NCBI GenBank assembly: GCA_016789245.1
Contig: JAEURM010000131.1
Coordinates: 1-6,030, forward strand
Reading direction: 5' to 3'
DNA from: Anaerolineales bacterium
GTDB lineage: Bacteria; Chloroflexota; Anaerolineae; Anaerolineales; UBA6663
DNA: 6,030 nt
Shown here: piece by piece, positions 4,903 through 6,030 of the stretch
Numbering within the stretch: position 1 is the stretch's first letter
Layout: every line of letters begins with the position of its first letter
Made by a program: the position numbers and the translations under genes
The notes under the pieces: generated by a model
Told to the model about the DNA's origin: nothing
Database searches by the model: none
Seen by the model: only the letters and a program-made list of their open reading frames with translations

Positions 4903-5835
4903 TTACGCCGCCACAAACGCGCCGTTCTTTAGCGTTAGCCGCTCAATAATGCGGGCATCTTGGCCAGAATCTTCCGGACGGGTAAGGGCCGTTACCGTAA
5001 TCCACTTGCTCAGTGGGCCTTTCACCACTTTGCGCGTCAGCGTATCTTCAATCTGGAAGATGCCCGCCGAGTTGTTCATCACCACCGTAATTTCTACCGG
5101 GTGATGCGCACCGGCATCAATGTTCACATCATCAATCGCCAACGCGGAAACAGAGTGAATATCCACCTTGCCCAAGTCAAAGGCTTTGCGGCCCCGGCCT
5201 TTGGTTACATCGGTGCCATCCGCCACAGAAACTACGCCAGCTTCAAACGTCAGTGGCGGCGGGTCAAAATCATGGGAGAGAATAGCGTGCAAGATGAAGG
5301 CGCGGAGTTCCACGCGGTTTTCCACATCCGGGTAAATGTGCGGCATCAGCCGGTCTAAAAGCGGCAGGGCCAAGTTCACGCCAATCATTTCGTGATACTT
5401 GCGGTGCACTTGGTTGCCAATATCATGCAGGAGCGTGGCGGTGGCAACCACCATACAAGCATCATCCGCATCACCCGCGCCGGAGCTGACTACATCCGGC
5501 GTCACGTTGGCCTTCACCAGCAAATCAAAAATCCGCACGGCGTTGGAGGCCGCAATCACGGCATGCGTCATGCCATGATCGTTATAGTTCAGCTTACTGG
5601 TGGTGAGGTAATCGGCCATATCCCAGTTGGCAATGGCTTCCGGGTCATTGGTGAGTAAATCCCACATTTGGTACGTTTTGGGGTATTTGGCCCACAGTGG
5701 CTCTACGGCGGCGAGGCTGGCGCGGAGTAATTGCTCATATGAAGTGGGCAAGGTGATGACCACGCCGCGATTTTTGTACACGCGTGGCTCATGTTGAGTG
5801 AGTGGTTTGTAGCCTTTGAGTTCACCAGTTGGCAT
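4903..5835 (-). CDS. HD-superfamily metal-dependent phosphohydrolase, uncharacterised
   Basis: The 310-residue soluble protein has an HD domain covering about residues 80-230. Visible putative metal ligands are H87 and H91 (NYNDHGMTHA), H137-D138 (LLHDIGN), H144 and H148 (VHRKYH), H183 and H188-D189 (HAILSHD), and D206 in VADGTD. This arrangement, with His residues after HD and a late Asp, resembles multi-metal HD proteins more than the simplest one-metal forms. Family members cleave phosphoester bonds of nucleotides or cyclic dinucleotides; the substrate here is unknown. The C-terminal 80 residues (from about 230) look like a beta-rich domain (VEITVVMNNSAGIFQIEDTL). AGGAG (5841-5845) selects the ATG at 5835; a TTG eight codons earlier would enclose that site. 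It follows the right-edge gene after 48 bases, and the small His-rich gene is 33 bases downstream. Confidence 0.88.
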   Translation of the reverse strand: MPTGELKGYKPLTQHEPRVYKNRGVVITLPTSYEQLLRASLAAVEPLWAKYPKTYQMWDLLTNDPEAIANWDMADYLTTSKLNYNDHGMTHAVIAASNAVRIFDLLVKANVTPDVVSSGAGDADDACMVVATATLLHDIGNQVHRKYHEMIGVNLALPLLDRLMPHIYPDVENRVELRAFILHAILSHDFDPPPLTFEAGVVSVADGTDVTKGRGRKAFDLGKVDIHSVSALAIDDVNIDAGAHHPVEITVVMNNSAGIFQIEDTLTRKVVKGPLSKWITVTALTRPEDSGQDARIIERLTLKNGAFVAA

Positions 5836-5840
5836 TGTGG

Positions 5841-5845
5841 CTCCT
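5841..5845 (-). promoter_or_regulatory. ribosome-binding site fixing the HD-protein start
   Basis: AGGAG on the minus strand stands five bases from ATG 5835. The in-frame TTG at 5857-5859 lies upstream of this site and has no comparable signal of its own, so the shorter protein is preferred. Confidence 0.75.
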
Positions 5846-5883
5846 AAAGAAAATCTCAAATCCCAATCAGAAATCTACATTTA

Positions 5884-6030
5884 TCAATCTAAAATTTCAA
5901 TCGTCCCCAACTCCACCACCGGGCCAAGTTGCGCCAAGCGTGGGTCTAGCAAGGGCAAATCGCGTTGGGTAAAAGCATCATACCAGCCAAGTATTACTTT
6001 CGCCGGGCCGGGCTGGGCGGTGATGGGAAT
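5884..6030 (-). CDS. C-terminal fragment of an unidentified protein (runs off the right edge)
   Basis: Forty-eight codons and a TGA stop (5884-5886) remain open to the window edge. The peptide (ITAQPGPAKVILGWYDAFT, then RDLPLLD, ending VELGTIEILD) has the alternating hydrophobic pattern of beta strands. It reads like the final beta-sandwich tail that I associate with large Chloroflexota membrane proteins of the glycosyltransferase type, where a GxYD phrase followed by a polar linker and a last strand is common. That link is recall, not proof, and the domain that would decide it lies outside the window. Codon choice resembles the neighbours. The stop is 48 bases before the HD gene, so the two may be co-transcribed. 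Confidence 0.68.
   Translation of the reverse strand: MPITAQPGPAKVILGWYDAFTQRDLPLLDPRLAQLGPVVELGTIEILD

Noticed and set aside
4960..5358. Plus-strand open frame of 132 codons within the HD gene
   Set aside because: It is antisense to a gene with intact HD motifs and a good ribosome-binding site. Its His/Arg/Asn-rich composition is that of a shadow frame.

Overview
This window is a compact, almost entirely minus-strand stretch of bacterial chromosome with moderate GC. It holds six complete genes and a fragment of a gene at each edge. The gene content suggests an aerobically respiring bacterium. The C-terminal tail at the right edge and the 310-residue HD protein look to me like proteins common in Chloroflexota (Anaerolineae-like), but that placement comes from family recall, not from a marker gene. 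No rRNA, tRNA, CRISPR array or mobile element is visible.

Read in the direction of transcription (right to left), the layout is: (1) the last 48 codons of an unidentified protein (5884-6030); (2) a 310-residue HD-superfamily metal-dependent phosphohydrolase; (3) a 113-residue predicted exported protein rich in His with a CxC motif; (4) a PCu(A)C copper-chaperone lipoprotein; (5) a SCO1/SenC copper chaperone; (6) a 160-residue four-helix membrane protein, closed by a good intrinsic terminator (2641-2679); (7) ribonuclease Z, with an extended -10 promoter placed so close to its ATG that the mRNA should be nearly leaderless; (8) an interleaved inverted-repeat element (1600-1651); (9) a 412-residue MFS transporter; (10) the first 35 codons of a small membrane protein leaving the window at its left edge.

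The functional core is the copper module, genes 4 and 5. PCu(A)C and SCO proteins together deliver copper to the CuA site of cytochrome c oxidase, and both carry complete ligand sets here. The four-helix protein starts 15 bases after the SCO stop, so it is very probably co-translated. The His/Cys-rich exported protein lies just upstream. Both are candidates for unrecognised members of a copper-handling or oxidase-assembly set. A strong hairpin between PCu(A)C and SCO, and a pair of small hairpins before PCu(A)C, suggest that expression is graded along the cluster.

Ribonuclease Z and the MFS transporter appear to be independent housekeeping and transport genes. Nothing here amounts to a clearly new system. 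The best leads are the two unrecognised proteins of the copper cluster, the near-leaderless ribonuclease Z promoter and the interleaved repeat.
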